A stretch of 64,000 nucleotides of DNA, taken from assembly GCA_017651265.1 (NCBI GenBank), contig JAGCDO010000066.1:78556-142555 (forward strand), in the 5' to 3' direction. The DNA is from Prevotella sp. (GTDB lineage Bacteria; Bacteroidota; Bacteroidia; Bacteroidales; Bacteroidaceae). The notes below the pieces were generated by a model. It searched no databases and was not told the origin of the DNA. It worked only from the letters and a program-made list of their open reading frames with translations. The stretch's first letter is position 1; every line of letters begins with the position of its first letter. Shown piece after piece: positions 1 through 8,239 of the stretch. Position numbers and translations under genes: made by a program.

Positions 1-2
1 GC

Positions 3-884
3 CGACTGAACCTGGCCCAGTGTTTCAATCCTTGCGGCTCCATCATTGGAATGTTCGTGGCCATGAACTTCATACAGGCTAAGCTCAACCCGATGAGCAG
101 TGATGAGCGTGCCTTACTGGGCGATACTGAGTTTGAGGCGCTGAAGAACAGCGATCTGTCGGTATTGATTGCTCCCTACTTGTTCATCGGCTTGGTCATC
201 ACCGTGATGTTCCTGATCATTCTGTTTACGAAGATGCCGAAGAACGGCGATCAGAGTAAGGAGATACATTTCCTGCCAACCATCAAACGCATCTTCTCAC
301 TGAAGTACTATCGTGAAGGCGTCATTGCACAGTTCTTCTATGTAGGCGCACAGATCATGTGCTGGACATTTATTATTCAATATGGTACGCGTGTCTTTAT
401 GGCCGAAGGACTGGATGAACAGAGTGCAGAGGTGTTATCACAGCGCTTTAATATCTTTGCGATGCTTTTCTTCATCTGCTCCCGTTTCATTGCCACTTAT
501 CTGATGAAGTACGTGAAGCCCGCGAAGCTGTTGACATACTTTGCCGTTCTCGCCATGATATTTACCTTGGGCGTTATCCTGTTCCAGAACCGCTATGGTG
601 TGTATTGTCTGGTAGCTGTGAGTGGTTGTATGTCGCTGATGTTCCCCACCATCTATGGTATTGCCCTTGATGGCATGGGTGATGATGCCAAGTTCGGTGC
701 TGCAGGACTGATCATGGCTATCTTGGGTGGCTCTGTCTTACCTCCGCTTCAGGCAGCAGTGATTGATCAGGGAACGGTATTCGGAATGCCTGCGACCAAT
801 GTGTCGTTTATCTTCCCGCTGATCTGCTTCCTGGTGGTAGGTGCCTATGGCTACAGGATGCATGTGGCCAAACCGAATGTGTAA
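3..884 (+). CDS. fucP: L-fucose:H+ symporter, MFS family (5' end missing)
   Basis: The frame is open from the first complete codon of the window (R-L-N-L-A-Q-C-F-N-P-C-G-S), so the gene begins upstream; about 293 residues remain of a family that is usually 410-440 long. The stretch N-L-A-Q-x-F-N-P-x-G-S is typical of FucP-like major facilitator transporters, and the rest shows the expected run of hydrophobic helices with a central charged loop (near K-M-P-K-N-G) and a late G-A-A-G-L-I-M-A-I-L-G-G-S helix. The inferred role is proton-coupled uptake of L-fucose or a related sugar at the inner membrane. The methionine at position 51 is internal and not the true start. The next gene follows after 27 bases on the same strand. 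Substrate is by family resemblance only. Confidence 0.85.
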   Translation, partial: RLNLAQCFNPCGSIIGMFVAMNFIQAKLNPMSSDERALLGDTEFEALKNSDLSVLIAPYLFIGLVITVMFLIILFTKMPKNGDQSKEIHFLPTIKRIFSLKYYREGVIAQFFYVGAQIMCWTFIIQYGTRVFMAEGLDEQSAEVLSQRFNIFAMLFFICSRFIATYLMKYVKPAKLLTYFAVLAMIFTLGVILFQNRYGVYCLVAVSGCMSLMFPTIYGIALDGMGDDAKFGAAGLIMAILGGSVLPPLQAAVIDQGTVFGMPATNVSFIFPLICFLVVGAYGYRMHVAKPNV

Positions 885-911
885 CAAAAAGATAATTAGG
901 TTAGAACAACG

Positions 912-2012
912 ATGAGCGAGATCAAGAAGATCGTGTTGACAGGTGGTCCTTGTGCCGGAAAGACAACGGCCATGGTACGCATCATAGAACATTTTACCAG
1001 TCTGGGATTCAAGGTGTTCACCATTCCTGAGATACCCACTATCTTCAGTCAGGCGGGAATGAACTACCTGACCGATAATAAAGGACTGTTCTACGAAGGT
1101 GAGAAGGCAACGCTTGAGTTGCAGTTGGGCTTCGAGGACAGGTTCATGCGTATGGCTGCAGAGTGCCATGAGCCGACCATCGTGGTATGCGACCGTGGCG
1201 CGATGGATATCTCGGCCTATATGCAACCTGAGATGTGGGAGGAGATCACGGCAGCGGTAGGAACAAACACGCAGGAGCTGCGCCAGCGTTATGATGCCGT
1301 GCTTCATCTCGTGTCTGCTGCCGACGGCGCTGAACAGTTCTATACTACAGCCACCAATGCGGTGCGCTATGAGCAGATGAATGAGGAAGGATTGCGTATT
1401 GCCCGTGAACTGGACAAGAAGGTGATCAAGGCTTGGACAGGGCATCCCCATCTGCGCGTCATCAACAACCACGAGGACTTCAACAAGAAACTTAATCGTG
1501 TCATCCTGGAGATCTCTCACGTGCTCGGTCTTCCACAGCCGATTATAGAAGAAAGGAAATATATTGTCGAGTTGATAGGAGAGATTCCAGACTGTACTGA
1601 AAGTGATATTATTCAGACCTATCTGGTGGCTGAACCAGGCTGCGAAATCCGTCTGCGCCGCAGGGGATGGCAGGGTAGTTTCGTGAATGTACATACTACC
1701 AAGAAACGTACCGAGAACAACAAAGTACTTGAAACGGAACGACAGGTAAGCAACAGTCTTTATGAGTCGTTGCTTCAGCAGGCTGATCCCTACCGTCAGA
1801 GCATCCGCAAACATAGGAAGAGCTTTATATGGAAAGGTCAGTATTTCGAACTCGATACGTATTACGAGCCTGTGGATCATTTGATGATTCTCGAGACAAA
1901 GGGCGTGGCCGACCAGGAATCGGTGAAGTTCCCGCCATTCATCAGAGTCATTGAAGACATCACCGGTAATCAGAGATACTATAATTACAATCTTGCACTG
2001 AGAAGATCATAA
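912..2012 (+). CDS. AAA-type ATPase with C-terminal CYTH-like domain
   Basis: 366 residues. A P-loop (G-G-P-C-A-G-K-T-T, residues 11-19) opens an AAA_28-type nucleotide-binding domain covering about residues 1-205. From about residue 214 (E-R-K-Y-I-V-E-L) a CYTH/triphosphate-tunnel fold follows, recognised by E-I-R-L-R-R-R-G, a T-E-R-Q strand, F-E-L-D-T-Y and the terminal L-M-I-L-E-T-K-G strand. This two-domain order is that of Ttd14-like proteins, which bind GTP and phosphoinositides in animals; the bacterial role is not established. It lies 27 bases after the fucose permease and may be co-transcribed with it, although the functions are not obviously linked. Domain calls are fairly sure; substrate is unknown. 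Confidence 0.8.
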   Translation: MSEIKKIVLTGGPCAGKTTAMVRIIEHFTSLGFKVFTIPEIPTIFSQAGMNYLTDNKGLFYEGEKATLELQLGFEDRFMRMAAECHEPTIVVCDRGAMDISAYMQPEMWEEITAAVGTNTQELRQRYDAVLHLVSAADGAEQFYTTATNAVRYEQMNEEGLRIARELDKKVIKAWTGHPHLRVINNHEDFNKKLNRVILEISHVLGLPQPIIEERKYIVELIGEIPDCTESDIIQTYLVAEPGCEIRLRRRGWQGSFVNVHTTKKRTENNKVLETERQVSNSLYESLLQQADPYRQSIRKHRKSFIWKGQYFELDTYYEPVDHLMILETKGVADQESVKFPPFIRVIEDITGNQRYYNYNLALRRS

Positions 2013-2046
2013 ACCGAACAATACGACATAAAAAGTGCGCATTTAT

Positions 2047-2077
2047 TTTGTTATGTGACGTAAATGTTGTACTTTTG
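2047..2077 (+). promoter_or_regulatory. Bacteroidota-type promoter of dapA
   Basis: TTTG at 2047-2050, 19 bp, then TACTTTTG at 2070-2077 fits the TTTG / TAnnTTTG consensus of the primary sigma factor in this phylum. The start point would be near 2080, giving a leader of about 16 bases before the dapA ATG. Confidence 0.75.
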
Positions 2078-2095
2078 CAGCGAAATTTTTGATTT

Positions 2096-2983
2096 ATGGC
2101 ACATAATGTTTTTAAGGGACTTGGTATCGCACTTGTCACCCCATTCACCCAAGACGGAGCTGTGGATTACATGGCCCTGAATAGACTCTTGGATTATCAG
2201 GTTGATAACGGCGCGGATTTCTTTTGCATTCTTGCAACCACAGGAGAGACGCCCACACTGACTGCGGATGAGAAGAAGCGTATCAAGGACATGGTGGTTC
2301 AAAAGGTTGGTGGAAAGATGCCTATCCTTGTGGGATGTGGCGGCAACAACACCGCAGCCGTCGTGGAGGAGCTCCAGACTGGCGATTACCATGATGTGGA
2401 CGGAATCCTCAGCGTTTGCCCTTATTACAATAAGCCGTCGCAGGAAGGTTTGTATCAGCATTTCAAGGCCATTGCCAATGCAACGAAACTTCCTGTTGTT
2501 CTTTACAATGTGCCTGGACGTACAGGCGTTAACTTAAAGGCTGAGACTACGGTGCGCCTGGCTCGCGACTGTGAGAACATCGTTGCGATCAAGGAGGCCA
2601 GTGGCAGTCTGGAGCAGGTGGATGAGATTCTGAAGAATGCACCACGTGGCTTTGATGTCATTAGCGGTGATGATGCCCTCACATACCCGATGGTAGCTTG
2701 CGGAGCAGTGGGTGTAATCTCGGTCATTGGCAATGCTTTGCCGCGCGAGTTCTCGAAGATGATCCGTCTGGAGAAGAAAGGTGAGTTCGAAGGTGCCCTG
2801 AAGATCCATCATCGTTTTACCGACTTGTTCAGTCTGTTGTTTGTTGACGGTAATCCAGCTGGTGTGAAAGCTATGCTCCACCAGATGGGCTTCATCGAGA
2901 ATGTGCTCCGTCTTCCGCTTGTTCCCACTCGCTTAACTACACTCCAAAGAATTTCAGAGATTTTGAAGGAACTGAAGATCTGA
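2096..2983 (+). CDS. dapA: 4-hydroxy-tetrahydrodipicolinate synthase
   Basis: 295 residues, the normal length. The enzyme condenses pyruvate with aspartate semialdehyde, the first committed step of lysine and diaminopimelate synthesis in the cytoplasm. Family landmarks are visible: T-T-G-E (48-51), the tyrosine of L-Y-N-V-P-G-R (Tyr138) and the Schiff-base lysine in I-K-E-A-S-G (Lys166), followed by the S-G-D-D loop. A good promoter sits directly upstream. The stop codon overlaps the start of the AraC-family gene by one base (TGATG), which implies translational coupling of the two. Confidence 0.95.
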   Translation: MAHNVFKGLGIALVTPFTQDGAVDYMALNRLLDYQVDNGADFFCILATTGETPTLTADEKKRIKDMVVQKVGGKMPILVGCGGNNTAAVVEELQTGDYHDVDGILSVCPYYNKPSQEGLYQHFKAIANATKLPVVLYNVPGRTGVNLKAETTVRLARDCENIVAIKEASGSLEQVDEILKNAPRGFDVISGDDALTYPMVACGAVGVISVIGNALPREFSKMIRLEKKGEFEGALKIHHRFTDLFSLLFVDGNPAGVKAMLHQMGFIENVLRLPLVPTRLTTLQRISEILKELKI

Positions 2984-3867
2984 TGGAAGAGAGAAGGGTG
3001 ATACATGAAATCACGCCACTGATGGGCAAGGATGTGCTTTACATTGCTGACCGTCGGAAAAAGGAGTTCACGTATCCTATTCATAACCATGAGGTCTTCG
3101 AACTGAATTTTGTGGAGCATGCTGCCGGTGTGCGACGGATTGTCGGCGACAGCAGTGAGGTGATAGGCGATTACGACCTGGTGCTTATTACAAGTCCGCA
3201 ACTGGAGCACGTCTGGGAGCAGAACACCTGTACCAGTGAGGATATCCGTGAGATTACCATCCAGTTCGACTTTGGCATGAGCGAAGATTCCCTCTTTGGT
3301 AGGAATCCGTTTTTTTCAGTACGCAAAATGATGAACGAGGCACGCAAAGGACTCTGTTTCCCTTTGAGTGCCATCATGGGTGTGTACAAGGAACTCGATA
3401 CGCTCAGCAGTATCAAAGACGGATTCTATGCCGTCATGCAGTTCATGACCATCCTCTATGAACTGTCACGTTGTGAGGGTGCTAGAACCTTGGCCTCATC
3501 AAGTTTTGCAAAGATAGCAGTTGAAGATGACTCCCGTCGTATCTTAAAGGTGAAGAACTTCATCAACGAGAACTATATGGATGAGCTCCGACTGGCGCAG
3601 CTGGCAGAGATTGCAGGCATGAGCGCCAGCGCGTTCAGCAGGTTCTTCAAACTACATACGGGAAGAAACCTAAGCGACTATATCATCGATATCCGCTTAG
3701 GCTATGCCACGCGCAAACTGGTGGATACCAGTCGGTCCATTTCAGAAATCAGTTTTGAATGCGGTTTTAACAACCTCAGTAACTTCAACCGCATCTTCAA
3801 GAAGAAAAAAGGTTGTTCTCCCAGTGAGTTTCGGGAGAACTACCATAAAACCCGCATTATAGTATAG
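2983..3867 (+). CDS. AraC-family transcriptional regulator
   Basis: 294 residues. The N-terminal part (about 20-110) looks like a cupin-type sensor (H-N-H-E-V-F-E-L-N-F-V), and the C-terminal 100 residues form the double helix-turn-helix of the AraC family: L-A-E-I-A-G-M-S-A-S-A-F-S-R-F-F followed by I-S-E-I-S-F-E-C-G-F-N-N-L-S-N-F-N-R-I-F and the G-C-S-P-S-E-F-R tail. Its start overlaps the dapA stop, so it is made from the dapA message. The effector is unknown; a sugar or other cytoplasmic metabolite is typical for the family. Targets cannot be read from the sequence. Confidence 0.9.
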   Translation: MEERRVIHEITPLMGKDVLYIADRRKKEFTYPIHNHEVFELNFVEHAAGVRRIVGDSSEVIGDYDLVLITSPQLEHVWEQNTCTSEDIREITIQFDFGMSEDSLFGRNPFFSVRKMMNEARKGLCFPLSAIMGVYKELDTLSSIKDGFYAVMQFMTILYELSRCEGARTLASSSFAKIAVEDDSRRILKVKNFINENYMDELRLAQLAEIAGMSASAFSRFFKLHTGRNLSDYIIDIRLGYATRKLVDTSRSISEISFECGFNNLSNFNRIFKKKKGCSPSEFRENYHKTRIIV

Positions 3868-3880
3868 AATGTTTGAACTT

Positions 3881-3941
3881 GTTCCCATGTTGGGAACAAT
3901 TCATTCCCACGTTGGGAATAAATAGTTCCCAGCCTGGGAAT
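3881..3941. repeat. Array of three 17-bp palindromes with exact 22-bp period
   Basis: Three palindromes of the form TTCCCA-N3-TGGGAA lie at 3881-3897, 3903-3919 and 3925-3941, each start 22 bp after the previous one. Read another way, the segment is six 11-bp units alternating GTTCCCA and GGGAA. It fills the gap between the converging AraC and rubrerythrin genes. Confidence 0.85.
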
Positions 3942-3943
3942 CT

Positions 3944-4486
3944 TTAGTAATTCTCGGCCTTTACCTGGAAGTAGCTCTGCGGATGATCGCATACAGGACA
4001 AACCTCAGGTGCCTGTTTGCCAATCACGATATGACCGCAGTTAGCACATTGCCAGATCACATCACCATCCTTAGAGAACACTTTCTTGTCATTGATGTTC
4101 TTCAAAAGCTTGCGGTAACGCTCTTCATGCTCCTTTTCGATGGCGGCTACACCCTCGAATTTCTCGGCGATCTCATCGAAGCCCTCCTCGCGGGCCTCCT
4201 GAGCCATGCGGGCATACATGTCGGTCCATTCAAAGTTCTCACCACAGGCGGCATCTTCAAGATTCTTTACCGTGTCACTCACCTTACCGCCGTTCAGCAG
4301 TTTATACCACATCTTGGCATGTTCCTTTTCGTTGGCAGCAGTTTCTTCAAAGATGGCGGCAATCTGTACATAGCCGTCTTTCTTAGCCTTAGAGGCAAAG
4401 TACGTGTACTTGTTGCGGGCCATCGACTCTCCTGCGAATGCTTCTTGGAGATTCTTCTCGGTCTTGGTTCCTTTTAATTCTTTCAT
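3944..4486 (-). CDS. rbr: Rubrerythrin
   Basis: 180 residues. An N-terminal ferritin-like four-helix domain carries di-iron ligand motifs ([12 protein letters not shown] near residue 20 and [10 protein letters not shown] near 50), and a C-terminal rubredoxin domain has two CxxC pairs (Cys147/150 and Cys163/166). Rubrerythrins reduce hydrogen peroxide in the cytoplasm of anaerobes and protect against transient oxygen. The length and both metal sites are intact. It lies downstream of the asparaginase gene on the same strand, 145 bases apart, with an inverted 9-bp repeat element between them; I see no clear promoter of its own. Confidence 0.95.
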   Translation of the reverse strand: MKELKGTKTEKNLQEAFAGESMARNKYTYFASKAKKDGYVQIAAIFEETAANEKEHAKMWYKLLNGGKVSDTVKNLEDAACGENFEWTDMYARMAQEAREEGFDEIAEKFEGVAAIEKEHEERYRKLLKNINDKKVFSKDGDVIWQCANCGHIVIGKQAPEVCPVCDHPQSYFQVKAENY

Positions 4487-4524
4487 AATGTTAAATAATT
4501 AGTGATATAATATTTGTTTAATTT

Positions 4525-4625
4525 CTCTACGAATTGGACGAATAGGACTAATTTATATTTCTCTCTAATTTAAGAATAATACTCATTTTAATGATTAATT
4601 CGCCTAATTCGTCTAATTCGCAGAG
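4525..4625. repeat. Inverted pair of 9-bp repeat runs
   Basis: Left arm 4525-4552 holds copies of CGAATTGGA-like units; right arm 4594-4625 holds ATTCGCCTA, ATTCGTCTA, ATTCGCAGA, the reverse complement with a few changes. About 40 AT-rich bases separate the arms. It lies between the asparaginase stop and the rubrerythrin start. Confidence 0.75.
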
Positions 4626-4631
4626 TATACT

Positions 4632-5672
4632 CTAATAGTTGCGTGCTAAGGTAATTTCTCCGCGCATACTGATGTTCATGAATTTGCGCACTGTCTGATA
4701 GTCGGAGTAGTGACCTTGCAGGTGCATCAGTTTGGTAACGGCACTCTCCACCGTACTGTCATAACCACTGATCACGCCAGCGCTCTTCAGTTGGAATCCT
4801 GCATCATAACGAGCCATCTCCACCGTACCGGCGGCACACTGACTGATATTGACGATGTTCACACCACGGTCGGCAGCATCTTTGAGCATCTGCATGAGCC
4901 AAGGTCGTTGTGGCGCATTACCGCTTCCGTAGGTGCGCATCACGATGCTCCTCAGTTCAGGGGCATCCAGCACATGGCGAACGATATTGTCTTGTATGCC
5001 TGGGAAGAGGGTGAACACCACCACGTTGGGGTCGGTGATGTAGTGAGGAATCATCGGACGGGTATAATCAGGCTGCATGATATACTCCTCATGATACACG
5101 ATATTCACTCCTGCATCTCCTAAATGAGGATAGTTGAACGAGTCGAAAGCATTGAATCCGTCGGCATTGATTTTTGTTGAACGATTCCCCCTTAACAGCT
5201 TACCACTGAAATAGATACATACCTCTGGTACAATCGGTGTTCCATCACTGTGATGCGCAGCGGCAATCTCAATACTTGTAATCAGATTCTCCTTACCGTC
5301 GGTACGTAGCTGACCGATAGGAAGCTGCGATCCTGTAAGGATGACAGGTTTGGTCAGGTTCTCCAGCATGAACGACAAGGCCGAGGCGGTGAACGCCATC
5401 GTATCGGTACCATGCAGAATTACAAAGCCATCGTACTGCTCATAGCGGTCGGCGATGATCTTAACCAGTTGTGCCCAAAGACGAGGAGTCATATCCGACG
5501 AGTCGATCGGTGACGAGAACTGATAGACATCAATATCGGTCTGCATCCACTCGAACTCCGGCAGTTGTGATGACAGCTGTTGGAAATCAAGCGGCTCAAG
5601 GGCACCCGTCTTGGCATTTCTTCCCATGCCAATGGTTCCACCTGTGTAAATGAGCAATACTCTTCGTTGCAT
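4632..5672 (-). CDS. ansA: L-asparaginase, type I (cytoplasmic)
   Basis: 346 residues from the ATG at 5672. The frame is open further upstream to 5777, but that part encodes a low-complexity tail and the family begins right before the L-I-Y-T-G-G-T-I-G-M motif, so the internal ATG is preferred. The first catalytic threonine lies in T-G-G-T-I-G (residues 10-15), the second in L-H-G-T-D-T-M-A-F-T-A. The enzyme hydrolyses asparagine to aspartate and ammonia. No signal peptide is seen, which agrees with the cytoplasmic type I form. It is divergent from the TonB-dependent receptor at 5804. Confidence 0.93.
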   Translation of the reverse strand: MQRRVLLIYTGGTIGMGRNAKTGALEPLDFQQLSSQLPEFEWMQTDIDVYQFSSPIDSSDMTPRLWAQLVKIIADRYEQYDGFVILHGTDTMAFTASALSFMLENLTKPVILTGSQLPIGQLRTDGKENLITSIEIAAAHHSDGTPIVPEVCIYFSGKLLRGNRSTKINADGFNAFDSFNYPHLGDAGVNIVYHEEYIMQPDYTRPMIPHYITDPNVVVFTLFPGIQDNIVRHVLDAPELRSIVMRTYGSGNAPQRPWLMQMLKDAADRGVNIVNISQCAAGTVEMARYDAGFQLKSAGVISGYDSTVESAVTKLMHLQGHYSDYQTVRKFMNISMRGEITLARNY

Positions 5673-5704
5673 ATTCTTCACTAAATTATTCGCTAAATTA
5701 TTCG

Positions 5705-5712
5705 CAAAGTTA
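5705..5712 (-). promoter_or_regulatory. Probable -7 element of the ansA promoter
   Basis: On the minus strand TAACTTTG lies about 32 bases before the ansA start codon. No clear TTTG is found 19-21 bp upstream, only T-rich sequence, so the call rests mostly on the -7 box and position. Confidence 0.45.
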
Positions 5713-5803
5713 AGAAAAAAAGATGTAAAAGAAAAGAAAACAGAAAAAAATAGTGTTTGTTTGCAACAAAAACGCAACTTGCTTCGTCTAAGGGAATGTA
5801 GTT

Positions 5804-8164
5804 ATGTTAGTTTTTAAGATGAAAAGAATGTTTTTTAGGATGACAGTTTTGATGACTGTCGCAATGATGAGTGTCACGTTACAAGCACAAAACCAAACTA
5901 TTCGCGGACAAGTGTGTGATGTGGCTTCCGGAGAGCCAATGGTAGGTGTAACCATTCAAGTAGAGAACGGAATCACGATGGGAACCGTGTCGGATATCGA
6001 CGGTAATTTTGTGATAGAGAATGTTCCTGTGGGGCGCCATTCCGTCAGAGCCACCTATGTGGGCTATGAGTCATTACTGCTGAAAGAGCAGCTGCTCTCA
6101 TCAGGTAAGGAATTGGTATTGAACCTCCGTATGCGCGAGAGTGTATCAGAGTTGGGAGAGGTAGTCGTCAAGCCCCGTGTTAACAAACAGCTTCCCCTTA
6201 ACGAGATGGCCCAGGTGGGTGCCCGCATGTTCAGTGTGGAAGAGGCAACCCGTTATGCAGGCGGTATGGCAGATCCTGCCCGTACCGCCTCCATGTTTGC
6301 CGGTGTGGCATCGGGTGGTGTTACCAATGGTATCAGTATCCATGGTAATTCGCCCGAGATGTTACAGTGGCGAGTAGAGGGTATCGAGGTGACCAATCCT
6401 AATCACTTTGCCGATATCACAGGAGCAGGCGGTGGTATCTTCACCTCTCTCAATGGTACCGTGTTAGCCAACAGCGACTTCCTTACAGGTGCCATGCCTG
6501 CCGAGTTCGGTAACGCCCTTTCCGGTGCCTTTGACATGAAGATGCGCGTAGGTAATAACACGAAGCATGAGCATGCCGTTCAGGTGGGTACGCTCGGAGT
6601 AGATTTCGCTTCCGAGGGTCCGTTGGGAAAGAACAGTAAGGCATCGTATCTGGTGAACTATCGCTACAGCTTCCTCGAGATTGCCAAGAAGCTGCACGCC
6701 ATCAATATGGAGAATGAGACGCTCGACTATCAGGACCTGAGTATGAAACTGAACATGCCAACCCGTAAGGCTGGCACTTTTGCCGTTTGGTTCACAGGAC
6801 TCATCGACAACTACGAGGCTGATTCGCCTGATCCATCAGAGTGGAAGACGCTGTGGGACATGAACGATTCATGGTCACGCCAGCGCAACGGAGCCTTGGG
6901 TATCACCCACACCTATCGTCTGGGTACAACAGGAACGCTGCGCACCAGTGTAGCCTGCACAGGTACCTATAGAAAGCTGGGCGTCAGCGACTATGATGAA
7001 CAACGTACGGAGATTCCCCATATGACAGGACGAAATGCCCAGTGGAATCTCATTGTCAGTACGCAGCATCAGCAAAAGATATCGTCGCGTTATACCATGC
7101 AGAACGGAATCGAGCACCAGCACCTCGACTTCCACACGTGGCTCAACAATGTCACCGAGATCGGCGGTCCGCTATATCGCGTCTATGAGTCAGATGGCAA
7201 TACGGGTCTCACACGTTTCTACAGCAGTCATAAGTTAGCACTGAGCCGTCGACTCTCCACGGTGGCCAGTGTCAATGTGATGTGGTTCAACCTCAATAAC
7301 CAATGGCTTGTGGAGCCTCGCATCAGTGTGCAGTACAAGACAACCCCGTCGAGCACCCTCTCTATTGCCTACGCCATGAACAGTCGTAAGGAATCCACTG
7401 ATACCTATTTCGTTACGATGGGTAACACACTTCCCAATGAAGATCTAGGTTTGACCCGCTCACACCATATCTCTGCTTCCTTTGCCCAGCGCTTAGGTGA
7501 GAACGCCATGCTGAAGATTGAACCCTATTGGCAGTGGCTCTTTGACGTTCCAGTAGAGCAGGGTACAGCCTATTCCATCATCAATCAGCGCTCGTTCTTC
7601 CAGGACCGTGCTTTGGTGAACGAGGGAGCAGGACGAAACTACGGAATCGATCTTACCTTGGAGCGCTATCTGAAGGATGGCTATTACGGTATGCTGACAG
7701 GTACGTTATTCAAGTCTGAATACCGCGACGCCCAAGGTAAATGGCACCACTCGCGTCACGACCGTGCCTTCATTGCCAACATCGTGGGTGGTAAGGAATG
7801 GATGCTGGGAAAAGCCAAGAAGAACGTGTTCGGCTTCAATGGACGACTCACGTTGATGGGTGGCGACCGCTATACGCCGATGGCCGATGGTACCACCTAC
7901 GAGGATATTATGCAACTTCCCGATAAAGCGGTACCGTATGACGATGGTCCTGACCCCTATAACGCTCAGAAGGGAATGAATGTGGGATATGCGTTCACGG
8001 TGAAATATACCATTAACAAGAAACACACCTCTCACCACTTCATTCTGGAATACCTGCAGATGCGCACCTTCCAAGGTCAGACCTTCGATCTGCGCACCCA
8101 CGAATTAGTCGATCAGTTCACATCGTTGACCTTCCCCAATATTGCATATCGGGTAGAGTTCTAA
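5804..8164 (+). CDS. TonB-dependent receptor with N-terminal carboxypeptidase-regulatory-like domain
   Basis: 786 residues. A signal peptide ends at T-L-Q-A-Q (an alternative start is the in-frame ATG at 5819). Residues about 30-115 form a beta-sandwich of the CarboxypepD_reg type (I-R-G-Q-V-C-D ... V-G-Y-E), followed by a plug domain (about 120-235) and a C-terminal outer-membrane barrel that ends in an aromatic-phenylalanine signature (A-Y-R-V-E-F). It should import a substrate too large for porins using TonB energy. No SusD-like partner follows, so it is not a classical starch-utilisation pair; iron complexes, peptides or a vitamin are possible. A weak copy of the ECF promoter motif lies just upstream (5762-5794). 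Confidence 0.88.
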   Translation: MLVFKMKRMFFRMTVLMTVAMMSVTLQAQNQTIRGQVCDVASGEPMVGVTIQVENGITMGTVSDIDGNFVIENVPVGRHSVRATYVGYESLLLKEQLLSSGKELVLNLRMRESVSELGEVVVKPRVNKQLPLNEMAQVGARMFSVEEATRYAGGMADPARTASMFAGVASGGVTNGISIHGNSPEMLQWRVEGIEVTNPNHFADITGAGGGIFTSLNGTVLANSDFLTGAMPAEFGNALSGAFDMKMRVGNNTKHEHAVQVGTLGVDFASEGPLGKNSKASYLVNYRYSFLEIAKKLHAINMENETLDYQDLSMKLNMPTRKAGTFAVWFTGLIDNYEADSPDPSEWKTLWDMNDSWSRQRNGALGITHTYRLGTTGTLRTSVACTGTYRKLGVSDYDEQRTEIPHMTGRNAQWNLIVSTQHQQKISSRYTMQNGIEHQHLDFHTWLNNVTEIGGPLYRVYESDGNTGLTRFYSSHKLALSRRLSTVASVNVMWFNLNNQWLVEPRISVQYKTTPSSTLSIAYAMNSRKESTDTYFVTMGNTLPNEDLGLTRSHHISASFAQRLGENAMLKIEPYWQWLFDVPVEQGTAYSIINQRSFFQDRALVNEGAGRNYGIDLTLERYLKDGYYGMLTGTLFKSEYRDAQGKWHHSRHDRAFIANIVGGKEWMLGKAKKNVFGFNGRLTLMGGDRYTPMADGTTYEDIMQLPDKAVPYDDGPDPYNAQKGMNVGYAFTVKYTINKKHTSHHFILEYLQMRTFQGQTFDLRTHELVDQFTSLTFPNIAYRVEF

Positions 8165-8170
8165 AGAAAA

Positions 8171-8209
8171 TGCGTGCCGGGAGATATAACTTCCGGCACG
8201 CACTGGTAA
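8171..8209 (-). terminator. Intrinsic terminator for the minus-strand operon
   Basis: TGCGTGCCGG (8171-8180) and CCGGCACGCA (8193-8202) form a perfect 10-bp stem with a 12-base loop. Read on the minus strand the stem is followed by TTTTCTTT, so it ends transcripts coming from the operon whose last gene stops at 8240. It may also work on the receptor transcript from the other side. Confidence 0.7.
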
Positions 8210-8239
8210 TATATGTAACGAGAGAGAGATAACAAATCT

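Noticed and set aside
738-1880. Long minus-strand open frame (380 codons) over the AAA/CYTH gene
   Set aside because: It lies fully antisense to a gene with a clear P-loop and CYTH motifs; its translation is rich in His/Leu and has no domain or promoter.
5673-5777. Longer asparaginase reading frame starting at 5777
   Set aside because: The added 35 residues are low complexity (Phe/Asn-rich), cover the presumed promoter and precede the conserved family start.
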